Shown: positions 28,619 to 37,803 of the stretch, in pieces
How positions within the stretch are numbered: position 1 is the first letter of the stretch
Layout: every line of letters begins with the position of its first letter
Assembly (NCBI GenBank): GCA_963784575.1
Contig: CAWARU010000001.1
Location: 992,001-1,056,000 of the forward strand
Direction of reading: 5' to 3'
DNA from: CAWARU01 sp963784575
GTDB lineage: Bacteria > Pseudomonadota > Gammaproteobacteria > UBA6186 > Azoamicaceae
DNA length: 64,000 nucleotides
Translations under genes and position numbers: made by a program
Notes under the pieces: generated by a model
Database searches by the model: none
What the model saw: only the letters and a program-made list of their open reading frames with translations
What the model was told of the DNA's origin: nothing

Positions 28619-30397
28619 ATGAGTACCGCTCTTCCGAAAACATTATTTCGCTTTATCGCGCACTTTATTAAGCCCTATAAAGTTCAGATCTCCTTTTTGA
28701 TTTTTTTTACCATAATAGCAGGGTGCTACGGTACTATTAATTCCTATCTCGTAAAAGTATTGATAGATGATGCCACAAATGCACCAACCTCAAACGCACT
28801 CTATAGCATCGTTTTGCTGCCAGCGATCTTCTTTATTCTGAACTATGAAGTACACAATCTTACATGGCGCAGTATTAATTTTATCGGTTTAAAAATTGCG
28901 CCCGCGATACGAAACCACGTCGTCGAAGAAATGTTCTCTTATATCCATAGACATTCCTATAAGTTCTTCCAAGAAAATTTCTCGGGTACCATTGCAAGCA
29001 ACATCAATAAAATGGCCGAAGCTATTGAAGAAATTATTCATAGTGGAGCAGTATTTATATTGCGTGGCCTCGTTCAGCTCATCCTTGCACTTATCCTGAT
29101 GTACTGGGTGCATCCGATATTTTTTGCTGCTCTTCTCACCTGGGTAATTCTCTTTTTTGGCATAAGCTTAGGATTCTCGAATAGAATCAGAACTCTATCC
29201 GATGACTATGCCAATAGCCTCACCAAGCTTTCCGGTAAAGTGAATGACAGCATTTCAAATGCGAGCTCGGTCCGATTATTTGCAAGTGAAAACTATGAAA
29301 CCAAATATCTCGGCCGTGCCTTGGCCAAGGTTGCAAAAAGATACCGCGACAAAGAATGGTATTCCATAAAATTATGGTGGGCACAAGGATTTTCAAATAC
29401 CTTACTCATCGCAGTCATGATTTTCTCCTTAATATATCTTAGAACTAAAGATCTGGTCACTGTAGGCGACTTTGCCCTGATTTTAAGCCTCACAGTTTTT
29501 GTCACAGACAATCTTTGGTGGTTGACAGAACAAATCGACAGAATGAATAATTTCCTTGGCGTCTGCAGCCAAAGTTTGAAGATGATAAGCTTACCGCATG
29601 AAATTGTTGATGAGAGTGAAGCAAAAGCGCTTAAAGTACAAGATGGCAAAATTACCTTCAGTTCTGTTTCTTTCAAGTATGGTCCAGAAGAACATCTCTT
29701 TCAAAACAAAACTGTCACTATCTCTGGTGGACAAAAAGTTGGATTGGTGGGATACTCTGGCAGCGGTAAAACGACTTTTGTGAATTTAATTGTCAGACTT
29801 TTTGATCTTTCTTCTGGTCACATCAGCATCGATGATCAAGACATTTCAAAAGTCACGCAAGGTTCTCTACGCAGCACCATAGGCTTCATACCTCAAGATC
29901 CCACATTATTTCATCGCACTTTGCTGGAAAATATCCGCTATGGCAAAGCCAATGCGACTGATGAAGAAGTGATCGCTGCGGCTAAACGCGCCCATGCACA
30001 TGAATTTATTTTGGCAACGCCCCATGGTTATGATTCTCTGGTCGGTGAGCGCGGCATTAAATTATCGGGTGGACAGCGCCAAAGAATTGCCATCGCAAGA
30101 GCCATGCTAAAAGATGCGCCAATTCTAATATTAGATGAAGCAACCAGCGCGCTGGATTCTGTCACAGAAGGTTACATCCAAGAAAGTTTGGCGGAACTGA
30201 TGCGCGGCAAAACAGTTATTGTGATCGCACATCGCTTGTCGACATTGCTGCATATGGACAGAATCTTGGTGTTTGATAAGGGAAAGATTGTGGAAGATGG
30301 TAATCATACCGATCTGATGGCGAAAGGCGGCAAATATTCCGAGCTCTGGAACAGCCAAGTCGGCGGCTTTTTATTGGATAATCAAGAATCAGCCTAA
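28619..30397 (+). CDS. ABC exporter (fused permease-ATPase half transporter)
   Basis: 592 aa, the size of MsbA-type half transporters that act as homodimers. The N-terminal ~320 residues carry six TM helices. The ATPase domain has Walker A GYSGSGKTT (~376-384), Q-loop IGFIPQDPTLF, signature LSGGQRQRIAIARA (~481) and Walker B ILILDEATSALD (~501), then the switch AHRLSTL. All catalytic residues are present. GGAAAG lies 8 nt before the ATG. No substrate-binding or outer-membrane partner is nearby, so the substrate (lipid, peptide or drug) is unknown. A 143-bp hairpin repeat follows about 125 bp after the stop. Confidence 0.92.
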   Translation: MSTALPKTLFRFIAHFIKPYKVQISFLIFFTIIAGCYGTINSYLVKVLIDDATNAPTSNALYSIVLLPAIFFILNYEVHNLTWRSINFIGLKIAPAIRNHVVEEMFSYIHRHSYKFFQENFSGTIASNINKMAEAIEEIIHSGAVFILRGLVQLILALILMYWVHPIFFAALLTWVILFFGISLGFSNRIRTLSDDYANSLTKLSGKVNDSISNASSVRLFASENYETKYLGRALAKVAKRYRDKEWYSIKLWWAQGFSNTLLIAVMIFSLIYLRTKDLVTVGDFALILSLTVFVTDNLWWLTEQIDRMNNFLGVCSQSLKMISLPHEIVDESEAKALKVQDGKITFSSVSFKYGPEEHLFQNKTVTISGGQKVGLVGYSGSGKTTFVNLIVRLFDLSSGHISIDDQDISKVTQGSLRSTIGFIPQDPTLFHRTLLENIRYGKANATDEEVIAAAKRAHAHEFILATPHGYDSLVGERGIKLSGGQRQRIAIARAMLKDAPILILDEATSALDSVTEGYIQESLAELMRGKTVIVIAHRLSTLLHMDRILVFDKGKIVEDGNHTDLMAKGGKYSELWNSQVGGFLLDNQESA

Positions 30398-30523
30398 TAT
30401 CATTGATTTATCTCTGTAATTTTACTCATAGTTATATTCAAATATTTGTGATAAAATAATTTTAAAATCTGTTTTCAGTTAAATAACTACTTTGATATTG
30501 TTTATTTTTATTTGAAAATTACT

Positions 30524-30666
30524 AGGGCCTGTTGACATTCGCTAGGTTGAGCCAGAAATCATTGATTTCTGAGCACCGTAGCGCAGTTTATATTGAAATA
30601 AATGAGCAACGGAGCACAAGAAATCAATGATTTATGGCCAACATAGTAGAATTGTCAACAGGCCCT
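30524..30666. repeat. 144-bp hairpin repeat family 1, copy 2
   Basis: Inverted with respect to copy 1 and nearly identical; 143 bp because one A is missing in the left terminal repeat (GTTGACATTC). It separates the ABC exporter from the F-box gene, whose AAGGAG site begins only 14 bp after it. The long hairpin may end exporter transcription. Confidence 0.9.
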
Positions 30667-30694
30667 AAATAAATTTTTTAAGGAGACCAGTATT

Positions 30695-33600
30695 ATGTCA
30701 AGCACGCAAGAAACTATTCAAAGCGAACAAGCCATCGAGCAAGCTGCAACAATCTCTGAGCCAACAAAAAAAAATCAAATTACAAAATTAGTCGATGAAA
30801 CAGCTATCCTAGAAGAATCTGAAATAGAACCAGACACAGAACCGCAAATGACTGGCTCCTTAAAAGGGATATCAACGCAGCTCACTGTGACAATTTTTAA
30901 ATTCCTTGAGACTGCAGATTTATTCAATCTAATTCGAAGCAATAGATATTTTCGTCATCACATAGAAAAAGATCCCGCGAGCCAAGATAAAATCAGACTC
31001 CTCATGCTGGAACATCCTAAATTTAAAGCAGAACTCCATGCTGAATGGCTCAGGGTAGAAAAACAGAAGACTTCAGGTTTACCTGGATTGTACTCTACAG
31101 CTATTCAACCTACATATTTCAGTCTTCAGCTTGATTTCTTAAAATCTCCTAGGATTTCAAGGCAAATTCGAACCGGTGCATTAAAACTAAAAAATGCCTT
31201 AACTGCCATTGCACCAAAATCAATCAGTGGTTTAACCAGAGATTATCACCAAAAATATATTGAGGCCAGTCCTCCTGCAATCCCAAATAGTTTTTACATG
31301 GATATTTACCCGCAGCTTGGTGCAATACGACTTGGCTTATACCCAAGTGAAGTTCGCCATCCAGCATTCGGGAAAGAGCAAGCAGAATATCTTGCGGAAA
31401 TCGTAAACCACGCTGAAACATCGACCAAAGAACAAATAAAGTTACGCAGAGAAGCAGAGTTGGTTCAAGAAGCGCAGGAACGCGAAAAAGAGAAAGCGAC
31501 ACTGCAATGGATGCACGAAGTTACAAATTCCGAAGTCAAAGCAAAACTTGATGGAAAACCCATAAAATCCTTAGAAAAAGAACAGGAAAAAGCAGCACCA
31601 GTTCGTTCAGAAACTCAAGTTCAGGGATTGAAGAAATTATTTGAACAAGCTGCAGCCAACAAACGCACTACTGAAGCAAATCTTGCTGTTAAAAAACTTA
31701 CCGCTGAAACCAAACCTGCTAAAAAGCTCGCCGCTGATCCTGGTGCCACAGTTTCTACTTCTGACTCTACTCCTGTAATCAGCAAAATCTCTCTTGATAC
31801 TGCGAGTAGTATTGCAGAAAAACATAAAGAACTACAAACTGAATTAGACAAAAAAAGACAGAGAGAAGATGATCTTGAGCTAGAAAATGCCGTTGTTGTA
31901 GCACTAGAAAAAGCCATTGCAGACATGCGTGGCCTGACTCAAGTTCAAGTAAAAGGACTCCGCCTTGGATTGGAACGAGAACAAGTCTCACACAGTAATT
32001 TTAATGAAGGTCAAATTGCTTGTGTTAAAAAATATAAGCAAGAAAATCTCAAAGCCACAAAAGAAGAAATCCAACAATACTATTCCACCATTAAAAGCTA
32101 TCAAGCCATGCATTTAAGCGGAATGGAAGTGGGCTTCACAAAAGAAGATTTAGCTTCTGACTGGTTCTCAGATAAGCATCCAGAATTGGTTCTAAAAGGT
32201 TTTTCAATCGAAACATTACGCGGTCTCAATAAACAGCAAGTAGTAGTTTTTGAGATAACAAATGATCGAGAAATTGCACTGAAATCACGGTGCACTCCAC
32301 AACAGTTGCAATACATGCGCCAGGGGGTGCCTTATTCTGAGGTTGAAGGTTTGACTGATCAGCAACTCTATATGTTATCAGAATTAAAATTTTCCAGGCA
32401 AGATATTTTAAAATACAAGCCTGAATATCATCATGCCGAACTATGCAAAATGGGCCATAAATTGCAAGAGATTTATGATCTTACTCAATCTGAAGCAGAA
32501 CTCTTAAAATTGGGCGCTCCGCTTTCCTTGGTAAAAAAATTCAAAACTGAAATTGGCTTGAATCCCCAAATATCAATACAAGTTTATCAAAAGATTTTCT
32601 TGGGCTCAGGTGTCTCGCCGCAAACTTCGCCTCAAACCTCAAAGCGAACTCTGCAAGAAGAAAAACTATATATGGAAGAATTAGAGCTTGCTTTTGGAAA
32701 AGAACTGAGATCAAGACTCAAATCAATGAATTTCATGATAGAAAACCCACAGTCACTAGGAAAAGAGCTGGGATTGAGTGAAGCCGATATGCGAGAGGGA
32801 AATACCAATTCTATAGTGCTCTACCTCTTTAAACTTAAAGATGAGCAAAATAAGTCCTTGGATGAAATTAGAAAAGAATATGAAAATATCAAGAAACTTA
32901 CTCATGACCAACTGCAGGGATACCAAGCCGGATTCACAATAGAGGATGTGAAATCCAGCTGGTATACTGAAAGCACTTTCCATATTTGTTCAAAAGCCCT
33001 AAAACAACCTGGAATTAAAATTGAAGACCTCAGCCGCTTTAAAGCAATACAAATCCGAGCTCTGAGCCGCGGTATTTCTTTGGAGACGGTTAAATCCAAA
33101 AAAATGACGGATGCCTTTATTAATAATGAACATGATGTTGAAAAGATAATGGAACGAACAAAATGTAAAATTGAAGAACTTTGCACTTTGCATTGGCATC
33201 AAATTTTTGGAATGGCTCGATTAAATTTAAGTCTAGAGCAAGTCAAACATCCTAATTATAATTACAGCCTGTACCATATTCTAAATTCTACTGATAAACA
33301 ATATAGTTATGAGGCTTTAATTGCACTTAAACCATGGCAATGTGAACTCTTTTCTGAGGCGCTTTATAAAAATAAAGAAGACGATGGCGAGATGAGCCTA
33401 ACTTTAGAAGTATTCAAACAGCCTTGGATTACACCAATTCACATACAAGGATTGGATTATTTTCAACTCAAAGAAATTGAAGGGCTCACTGTGCTCCAAG
33501 TCAAAGCACTGTTAGCAAAGCCTGACTTAACCCTTGAACAAGTCACAGCTCCCTGGTTCAGATCAGAGCACTTGATGGCGCTTGAAGAAGGTTTTGAGTA

Positions 33601-33802
33601 TGAGGATATTAAGGGGTTAACTTCTGCTGGGGTAAATCAATTGCGAGAGAAGGGTGTGTCCAAACCTCTTATGTTATCGAGAGGGGGAGAACTGGTTACG
33701 AAGATGGCAATGGGTTCGAAAGAGGGTTTATCTGATTCCCCAGAAAAAGATGATGCTGAGAATGAGATGGAAACCAGTTTCAAAAACAAGAAGTTTTTAT
33801 AA
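30695..33802 (+). CDS. Large F-box-like repeat protein with KKFL C-terminus
   Basis: 1035 aa; AAGGAG 9 nt before the ATG. Residues ~58-93 read ISTQLTVTIFKFLETADLFN and then LIRSNRYFRHHI, which fits an F-box, the eukaryotic motif that binds Skp1 in SCF ubiquitin ligases. Legionella effectors such as AnkB and LicA use the same trick. Residues ~235-400 are charged, probably coiled-coil and disordered. From ~410 to ~1010 imperfect repeats recur: [LT]xxQ[VL]xGLxxG[LF]xxE[QD][VL], often followed by xxWF and H (examples near 411, 468, 745, 845, 945). These may form the substrate-binding platform. The end is TSFKNKKFL, the common tail. A host-ubiquitin role is inferred. Confidence 0.72.
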   Translation: MSSTQETIQSEQAIEQAATISEPTKKNQITKLVDETAILEESEIEPDTEPQMTGSLKGISTQLTVTIFKFLETADLFNLIRSNRYFRHHIEKDPASQDKIRLLMLEHPKFKAELHAEWLRVEKQKTSGLPGLYSTAIQPTYFSLQLDFLKSPRISRQIRTGALKLKNALTAIAPKSISGLTRDYHQKYIEASPPAIPNSFYMDIYPQLGAIRLGLYPSEVRHPAFGKEQAEYLAEIVNHAETSTKEQIKLRREAELVQEAQEREKEKATLQWMHEVTNSEVKAKLDGKPIKSLEKEQEKAAPVRSETQVQGLKKLFEQAAANKRTTEANLAVKKLTAETKPAKKLAADPGATVSTSDSTPVISKISLDTASSIAEKHKELQTELDKKRQREDDLELENAVVVALEKAIADMRGLTQVQVKGLRLGLEREQVSHSNFNEGQIACVKKYKQENLKATKEEIQQYYSTIKSYQAMHLSGMEVGFTKEDLASDWFSDKHPELVLKGFSIETLRGLNKQQVVVFEITNDREIALKSRCTPQQLQYMRQGVPYSEVEGLTDQQLYMLSELKFSRQDILKYKPEYHHAELCKMGHKLQEIYDLTQSEAELLKLGAPLSLVKKFKTEIGLNPQISIQVYQKIFLGSGVSPQTSPQTSKRTLQEEKLYMEELELAFGKELRSRLKSMNFMIENPQSLGKELGLSEADMREGNTNSIVLYLFKLKDEQNKSLDEIRKEYENIKKLTHDQLQGYQAGFTIEDVKSSWYTESTFHICSKALKQPGIKIEDLSRFKAIQIRALSRGISLETVKSKKMTDAFINNEHDVEKIMERTKCKIEELCTLHWHQIFGMARLNLSLEQVKHPNYNYSLYHILNSTDKQYSYEALIALKPWQCELFSEALYKNKEDDGEMSLTLEVFKQPWITPIHIQGLDYFQLKEIEGLTVLQVKALLAKPDLTLEQVTAPWFRSEHLMALEEGFEYEDIKGLTSAGVNQLREKGVSKPLMLSRGGELVTKMAMGSKEGLSDSPEKDDAENEMETSFKNKKFL

Positions 33803-33804
33803 TA

Positions 33805-34281
33805 TCATTTCTGAATTAACCGCGTTCCCGCAATCCGATCATAAAGACTGCTGCGATTTTTATTGCATAGGCAATAAAATAAGCCTATGCCGCAAAAGAA
33901 GATCAGCGGGATTGCGGTTATTAAACGCAAAATTGCTTGCTTCCATGTTAATGATGTTGATGTTAAAGAATTAATTTTATTATGATTGACTGTAATTAAT
34001 TTTATTCGCCATGCTGCCATCCCTGTCGTTTGACCAGTTCTCACCCAAAACCCAATGTAATAGCAACAAACTATACAAAGCAGAAATCCCTGATAATAAA
34101 TATTTTGTGGTTCAATCGCTTTTCCTTGGTTTAGCAATATGATGGGCAGCGTAGCAATCAATAATATGGCAATCACTATAATGAGATCGTAAAATATCGC
34201 GGCCAATCTTCTCAAAAAAGAAGCAGGCTTTAAGATGGGTTGCTGCGACATGAGTTGTTGCGACACAAGCTGATGGGACAT
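33805..34281 (-). CDS. RDD-family membrane protein
   Basis: 158 aa with the RDD signature: LRRLAAIFYDLIIVIAILLI at ~23-42, a second TM around residues 65-80 (FLLCIVCCYYIGFW), the motif GQTTGMAAWRIKLI, and a last TM near LITAIPLIFFCGIGLFYCL. The Asp of the RDD triad is at FYDL. The family is implicated in ion or small-molecule transport in a few bacteria. The first ~17 residues are Gln-rich (SHQLVSQQLMSQQP), and no good ribosome site is seen. A tRNA gene lies just upstream on the same strand. Confidence 0.82.
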   Translation of the reverse strand: MSHQLVSQQLMSQQPILKPASFLRRLAAIFYDLIIVIAILLIATLPIILLNQGKAIEPQNIYYQGFLLCIVCCYYIGFWVRTGQTTGMAAWRIKLITVNHNKINSLTSTSLTWKQAILRLITAIPLIFFCGIGLFYCLCNKNRSSLYDRIAGTRLIQK

Positions 34282-34309
34282 GATTTTTGTACTTATGATA
34301 CTTAATGAA

Positions 34310-34396
34310 TGGTGCCGGGAGAGAGAATCGAACTCTCACGATGTTACCACCACCAAATTTTGAGTCTGGCGCGTCTACCAGTTCCGCCATCCCGGC
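34310..34396 (-). tRNA. tRNA-Leu (anticodon CAA)
   Basis: 87 nt including an encoded CCA (34310-34312). The acceptor stem GCCGGGA pairs with TCCCGGC, the D-loop contains GGTAGACGC, and the T-loop is GTTCGATTC. Anticodon stem CCAGA/TTTGG with loop CTCAAAA gives CAA. The long variable arm (GGTGGTAACATC) is typical of class II tRNA-Leu. Confidence 0.95.
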
Positions 34397-34419
34397 AAGG
34401 GAAAAACCTAGTGTCTGGC

Positions 34420-34447
34420 ATTGTACCAGAATATTCCTTAATTACAA
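34420..34447 (-). promoter_or_regulatory. Promoter of tRNA-Leu
   Basis: On the minus strand TTGTAA, a 16-bp spacer and TACAAT, ending 23 bp before the mature tRNA 5' end. Confidence 0.5.
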
Positions 34448-34520
34448 AGACTATGATAACTACCTGAGGATTTCTGGATTTGAACAAGAAAAGGCAGAAA
34501 AAAGGCAGGAGCAAAGAAAG

Positions 34521-34884
34521 GAGTTGGCCGATAAGCCGGGTTCTGTCGTGGACAATCATTCATCTGGACTGTATGTCACCATACGTCTCAAGCGACCTAC
34601 CCGAACCCAATGCGGGCAGCACTAGCGGGTTCCTATTTGGTCTTGCTCCGGGTGGGGTTTACCCTGCCATTGCTGTTACCAACAACGCGGTGCGCTCTTA
34701 CCGCACCATTTCACCCTTACCCAGGCCCTCGAATTATCGAAGAACTGGGCGGTATATTTTCTGTGGCACTTTCCGTAGGGTCTACACCTCCCAGGTGTTA
34801 CCTGGCACCTTGCCCTATGGAGCCCGGACTTTCCTCCCTATGAAAACTAAAAAGCAGTCATAGCGCGATTGTCTGGCCAACTCC
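34521..34884 (-). ncRNA. rnpB: RNase P RNA
   Basis: Catalytic RNA that trims the 5' leader of pre-tRNAs. Bacterial type A landmarks are present in order on the minus strand: 5' GAGTTGGCCAGACAATCGC, GAGGAAAGTCCGGGCTCC, the GGTAAGGGTGAAATGGTGCGG region, GGTAAACCCC, and the 3' end CCCGGCTTATCGGCCAACTC that pairs back to the 5' end. About 364 nt, the usual size. Ends are placed from pairing and promoter position and may be off by a few bases. Open frames on either strand across it are not genes. Confidence 0.96.
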
Positions 34885-34891
34885 AGGGCAT

Positions 34892-34920
34892 AGAATATAC
34901 TTTTTTGAAGGGATAATCAA
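34892..34920 (-). promoter_or_regulatory. Promoter of rnpB
   Basis: On the minus strand TTGATT, a 17-bp spacer and TATTCT; the predicted start falls 7-8 nt later at the first bases of RNase P RNA. Confidence 0.6.
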
Positions 34921-35057
34921 GTAAATTAACTTTAAATTAATGAATAAGTAATGAAATAAATGCTAGATTAGTTGTAGTTACTTGCTTTGAGATATTGTAT
35001 CCTTCTAATCTATGCACTAAACTTAACTTTTGTCACTTTTCATGCTAATATAAACCT

Positions 35058-36617
35058 ATGCAAAAAATAAAGTTTTTTTTAAACTTCTATCCTTCAAAAT
35101 TACTTAAAAGTTTAAGTATTTTTGTACTTACACTTTGTATCTGTGGTGCTGCCTTTGGCGAAACCGCTACCGCTGTTCTTTTGAAAGGAAGTCCGGATAA
35201 TGGTACTTCACTGATGCCATTAAAGGATCGCCTGCTTGCAAAAAAAAATAAAAACAAAAATAAAAAAGCAAAAAAACCTAAAAAGTCTCTGTTTAAAAGA
35301 AAACAAAAGAATGAGGACACTGAATCTACCGTTACTGATCCAGAAATTACAACAAATACCAATACCACAGAAACCCAAAGTACCTCAAAAAGCCCTTCTG
35401 CAACTTCTGTCACACCACTCACCAAAGCCCTGCCTGGTTATGAGCGAAAAATAACCCCTGAAAATATAGCTTATTCACTCAAAAGAATGGAAGAAAGTAT
35501 CCAAAAAAGTATCGAAACCAAGCAAATCCCAGGTTGCGCAATCGCTGTGGTGTACCGCAATCAGGTCATTTTCCTGCGGGGTTATGGGGCAAGAACAATG
35601 GGTAAGCCTGACAAGATCGATCCAGACACAGTTTTTCAATTAGGTTCGGTCTCAAAACCTATTGCCGCAACGCTTGCTTCAGTTTTGGAACAGCAAGGAT
35701 TTTTGAATTTAGATGATCCCATTCGAAAATATTTGCCAAATTTCACCATTAAAGGCGCAAAAGATCAGGAAAATGTCAAAGTAAAAAATGTTCTAAACCA
35801 CACCACAGGAGTTCCACGTTCTGGTTTTAATGGCCTGATTGAAGCTTTTGCACCCTATAGTAAGATCGTTCGTGCACTCCAAACCACTCGTATCATCGCT
35901 CCGGTGGGTGCAAAATATGATTATCATAATGCCATGTATGGCATGATTGCAGACATCACTGAGAAAGCAACTAAGAAATCGTTTTCAGATATTTTAAAGA
36001 GTAAATTGCTGCATCCTCTAAATATGACGCGTACTTCGGCAACCTTAAATGGACTGATGAATACACCGAACCGAGCAAGCCCCCATACCCGCTTCAAGAA
36101 AGGCGGTTTGCGTGCTGCAGAGCCTTATTCCAGCGGATACTATGCGGTAGCTCCTGCAGGTGGTATCAACTCTTCTGCTCGAGATATGGCAAACTTTTTG
36201 AAAGCCCAAATGGGCGGCTTCCCCGAAATTGTAACGAACAGAGCCTTAGCCCGCATCCATAGACCTTTGATCTCCACTCATAATAAACTGGGCAGCGATA
36301 ATGGCGCTACCACCATCAAAGACTCAAGTTATGGCTTGGGTTGGCGAATCTTGAGTTTTGCTGATCATAAACTTGTTTATCATGGCGGCTGGGTGAAGGG
36401 CTTCACCAATTTTGTGGGTTTTATGCCCGATGAGAAAATTGGTATTGTTGTGCTTCACAATGGCGATACCAAGTTTTCAGCCAGAACAGCAGTCAAATTT
36501 CTTGAACTTGCCATGGGGATGCCAGAGGTATCATTGAAGGAGAATAAGAAGAATCGCGGCAGTCAGAGCGGTAAGAAGATTGGAAAAGCTAAAGGCAAAG
36601 GCAAAAAGAAAAAATAA
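35058..36617 (+). CDS. Beta-lactamase-family serine hydrolase (class C/esterase type)
   Basis: 519 aa. Signal peptide ~1-34 (FVLTLCICGAAFG), then a low-complexity linker with a Lys/Asn run (~61-85) and a Thr/Ser stretch up to ~120. The hydrolase domain covers ~130-495. Active-site motifs: S197-V-S-K200 (nucleophile and base), Y289-H-N291, and late HGGW in the KTG position. This set fits class C beta-lactamases, DD-peptidases and EstB-type esterases; the substrate cannot be assigned. The C-terminus is a second Lys/Gly-rich tail (KGKGKKKK). The two basic tails are unusual for the family and might bind anionic surfaces or nucleic acid. It lies between rnpB and rsmI and ends 6 bp before a hairpin repeat. 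Confidence 0.86.
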   Translation: MQKIKFFLNFYPSKLLKSLSIFVLTLCICGAAFGETATAVLLKGSPDNGTSLMPLKDRLLAKKNKNKNKKAKKPKKSLFKRKQKNEDTESTVTDPEITTNTNTTETQSTSKSPSATSVTPLTKALPGYERKITPENIAYSLKRMEESIQKSIETKQIPGCAIAVVYRNQVIFLRGYGARTMGKPDKIDPDTVFQLGSVSKPIAATLASVLEQQGFLNLDDPIRKYLPNFTIKGAKDQENVKVKNVLNHTTGVPRSGFNGLIEAFAPYSKIVRALQTTRIIAPVGAKYDYHNAMYGMIADITEKATKKSFSDILKSKLLHPLNMTRTSATLNGLMNTPNRASPHTRFKKGGLRAAEPYSSGYYAVAPAGGINSSARDMANFLKAQMGGFPEIVTNRALARIHRPLISTHNKLGSDNGATTIKDSSYGLGWRILSFADHKLVYHGGWVKGFTNFVGFMPDEKIGIVVLHNGDTKFSARTAVKFLELAMGMPEVSLKENKKNRGSQSGKKIGKAKGKGKKKK

Positions 36618-36622
36618 AAACA

Positions 36623-36766
36623 AGGGCCTGTTGACAATTCGCTAGGTTGAGCCAGAAATCATTGATTTCTGAGCACCGTAGCGCAGTTTATATTGAAATA
36701 AATGAGCAACGGAGCACAAGAAATCAATGATTTATGGCCAACATAGTAGAATTGTCAATAGGCCCT
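36623..36766. repeat. 144-bp hairpin repeat family 1, copy 3
   Basis: Same orientation as copy 2, with one change in the right terminal repeat (TCAATAGGCCC). It fills the whole gap between the convergent hydrolase (stop 36617) and rsmI (stop 36770), so it probably serves as a bidirectional terminator. Confidence 0.9.
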
Positions 36767-36769
36767 AAT

Positions 36770-37672
36770 CTATTGTAAATCTAACGCTTTGTTATATAAA
36801 ATTCGCTTTGGTATTCCTGTGATCTTTGAAGCAATACTCGCAGCTTGAGTCATTGGTAATTCCGCCAATAAAATCTTTAAAATTTTAAGTGTTTCTTTCT
36901 CTATTATTTCTTCTTCTCCCGCTCCCTCTAATTCACTTAAATTCCCTCCTGCTTCTCTTTTAGGTGTTTTAGTCTCATATCCCGAAATCAAAAGCACACA
37001 TTCACCTCTTTGCTGATTTTGATCTGACTTAACAAACTCTAGCAGCAGAGACAATGTGCTAAGCTTAATCGTTTCAAATTTTTTGGTGAGCTCACGCGCT
37101 AGAACTGCTTCCCTATCTGAACCAAAAATCTCTGCTAAATCCTCCAATGTTTGCTGCAAGCGATGAGGTGCTTCATAAAATATCAGGGTGCAAGTGTCGC
37201 GCTTCAAATTTTCTAAAAGCTTCCGCCTGGCATTTTTTTTGCTTGGTAGAAAACCCATAAAACTAAAACTGTCGCTCGGCAATCCGCTAGCAGACAGGGC
37301 AGCAATCAGAGCAGAAGGCCCTGGAATTGGAATGACTGGTAAATTTAAGAGTTTAAGCTCACGCACCAAGTGAAACCCAGGATCATTGATGAGCGGTGTT
37401 CCTGCGTCAGAAATTAGGGCAATAGATTTACCTGCTCGAATTTCTTCTAGAATACGAACTGTTTTGTCTTTTTCATTGTGTTCATGGAAAGCAAACATGG
37501 GTTTTGTGATGTTGTAATGCTGCAGGAGTTTATGACTTTCCCGAGTATCTTCTGCGAGAATAAAATCTACCGCTTTCAATGTTTCAATGGCGCGCAAGCC
37601 TATATCCCCAAAATTGCCAATGGGTGTTGCCACAATATATAAAGCGCCTGTTTCAGCTTGCGTATTGCTCAT
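36770..37672 (-). CDS. rsmI: 16S rRNA (cytidine(1402)-2'-O)-methyltransferase RsmI
   Basis: Tetrapyrrole-methylase-fold enzyme that modifies C1402 in the ribosomal decoding centre. 300 aa, near the usual ~290. Motifs: LYIVATPIGNFGDIGLRAIE, LAEDTRESHKLLQHY, ALISDAGTPLINDPGFHLV, PGPSALIAALSASGLPSDSF, FYEAPHRL. An acidic insert (SELEGAGEEEIIEKE) precedes the C-terminal helical module. Its usual divergent neighbour lpoA is almost 10 kb away because accessory genes lie between. The ATG at 37672 gives MSNTQAETG. Confidence 0.95.
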   Translation of the reverse strand: MSNTQAETGALYIVATPIGNFGDIGLRAIETLKAVDFILAEDTRESHKLLQHYNITKPMFAFHEHNEKDKTVRILEEIRAGKSIALISDAGTPLINDPGFHLVRELKLLNLPVIPIPGPSALIAALSASGLPSDSFSFMGFLPSKKNARRKLLENLKRDTCTLIFYEAPHRLQQTLEDLAEIFGSDREAVLARELTKKFETIKLSTLSLLLEFVKSDQNQQRGECVLLISGYETKTPKREAGGNLSELEGAGEEEIIEKETLKILKILLAELPMTQAASIASKITGIPKRILYNKALDLQ

Positions 37673-37803
37673 AATAAATAATCAAACTCCCTGTACAAAT
37701 AATAAATATTAAGTTAACTACCTTAAGATAGTTTGCATAATTCCATCAGTATCCTAGACTTTTATTGTAAAGCTTTGAGAGTAAAAACCCAAAGGATTGG
37801 TTT

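Noticed and set aside
34480..34863. Two plus-strand open frames over 34480-34863
   Set aside because: They are antisense to RNase P RNA, whose conserved blocks explain the region fully.
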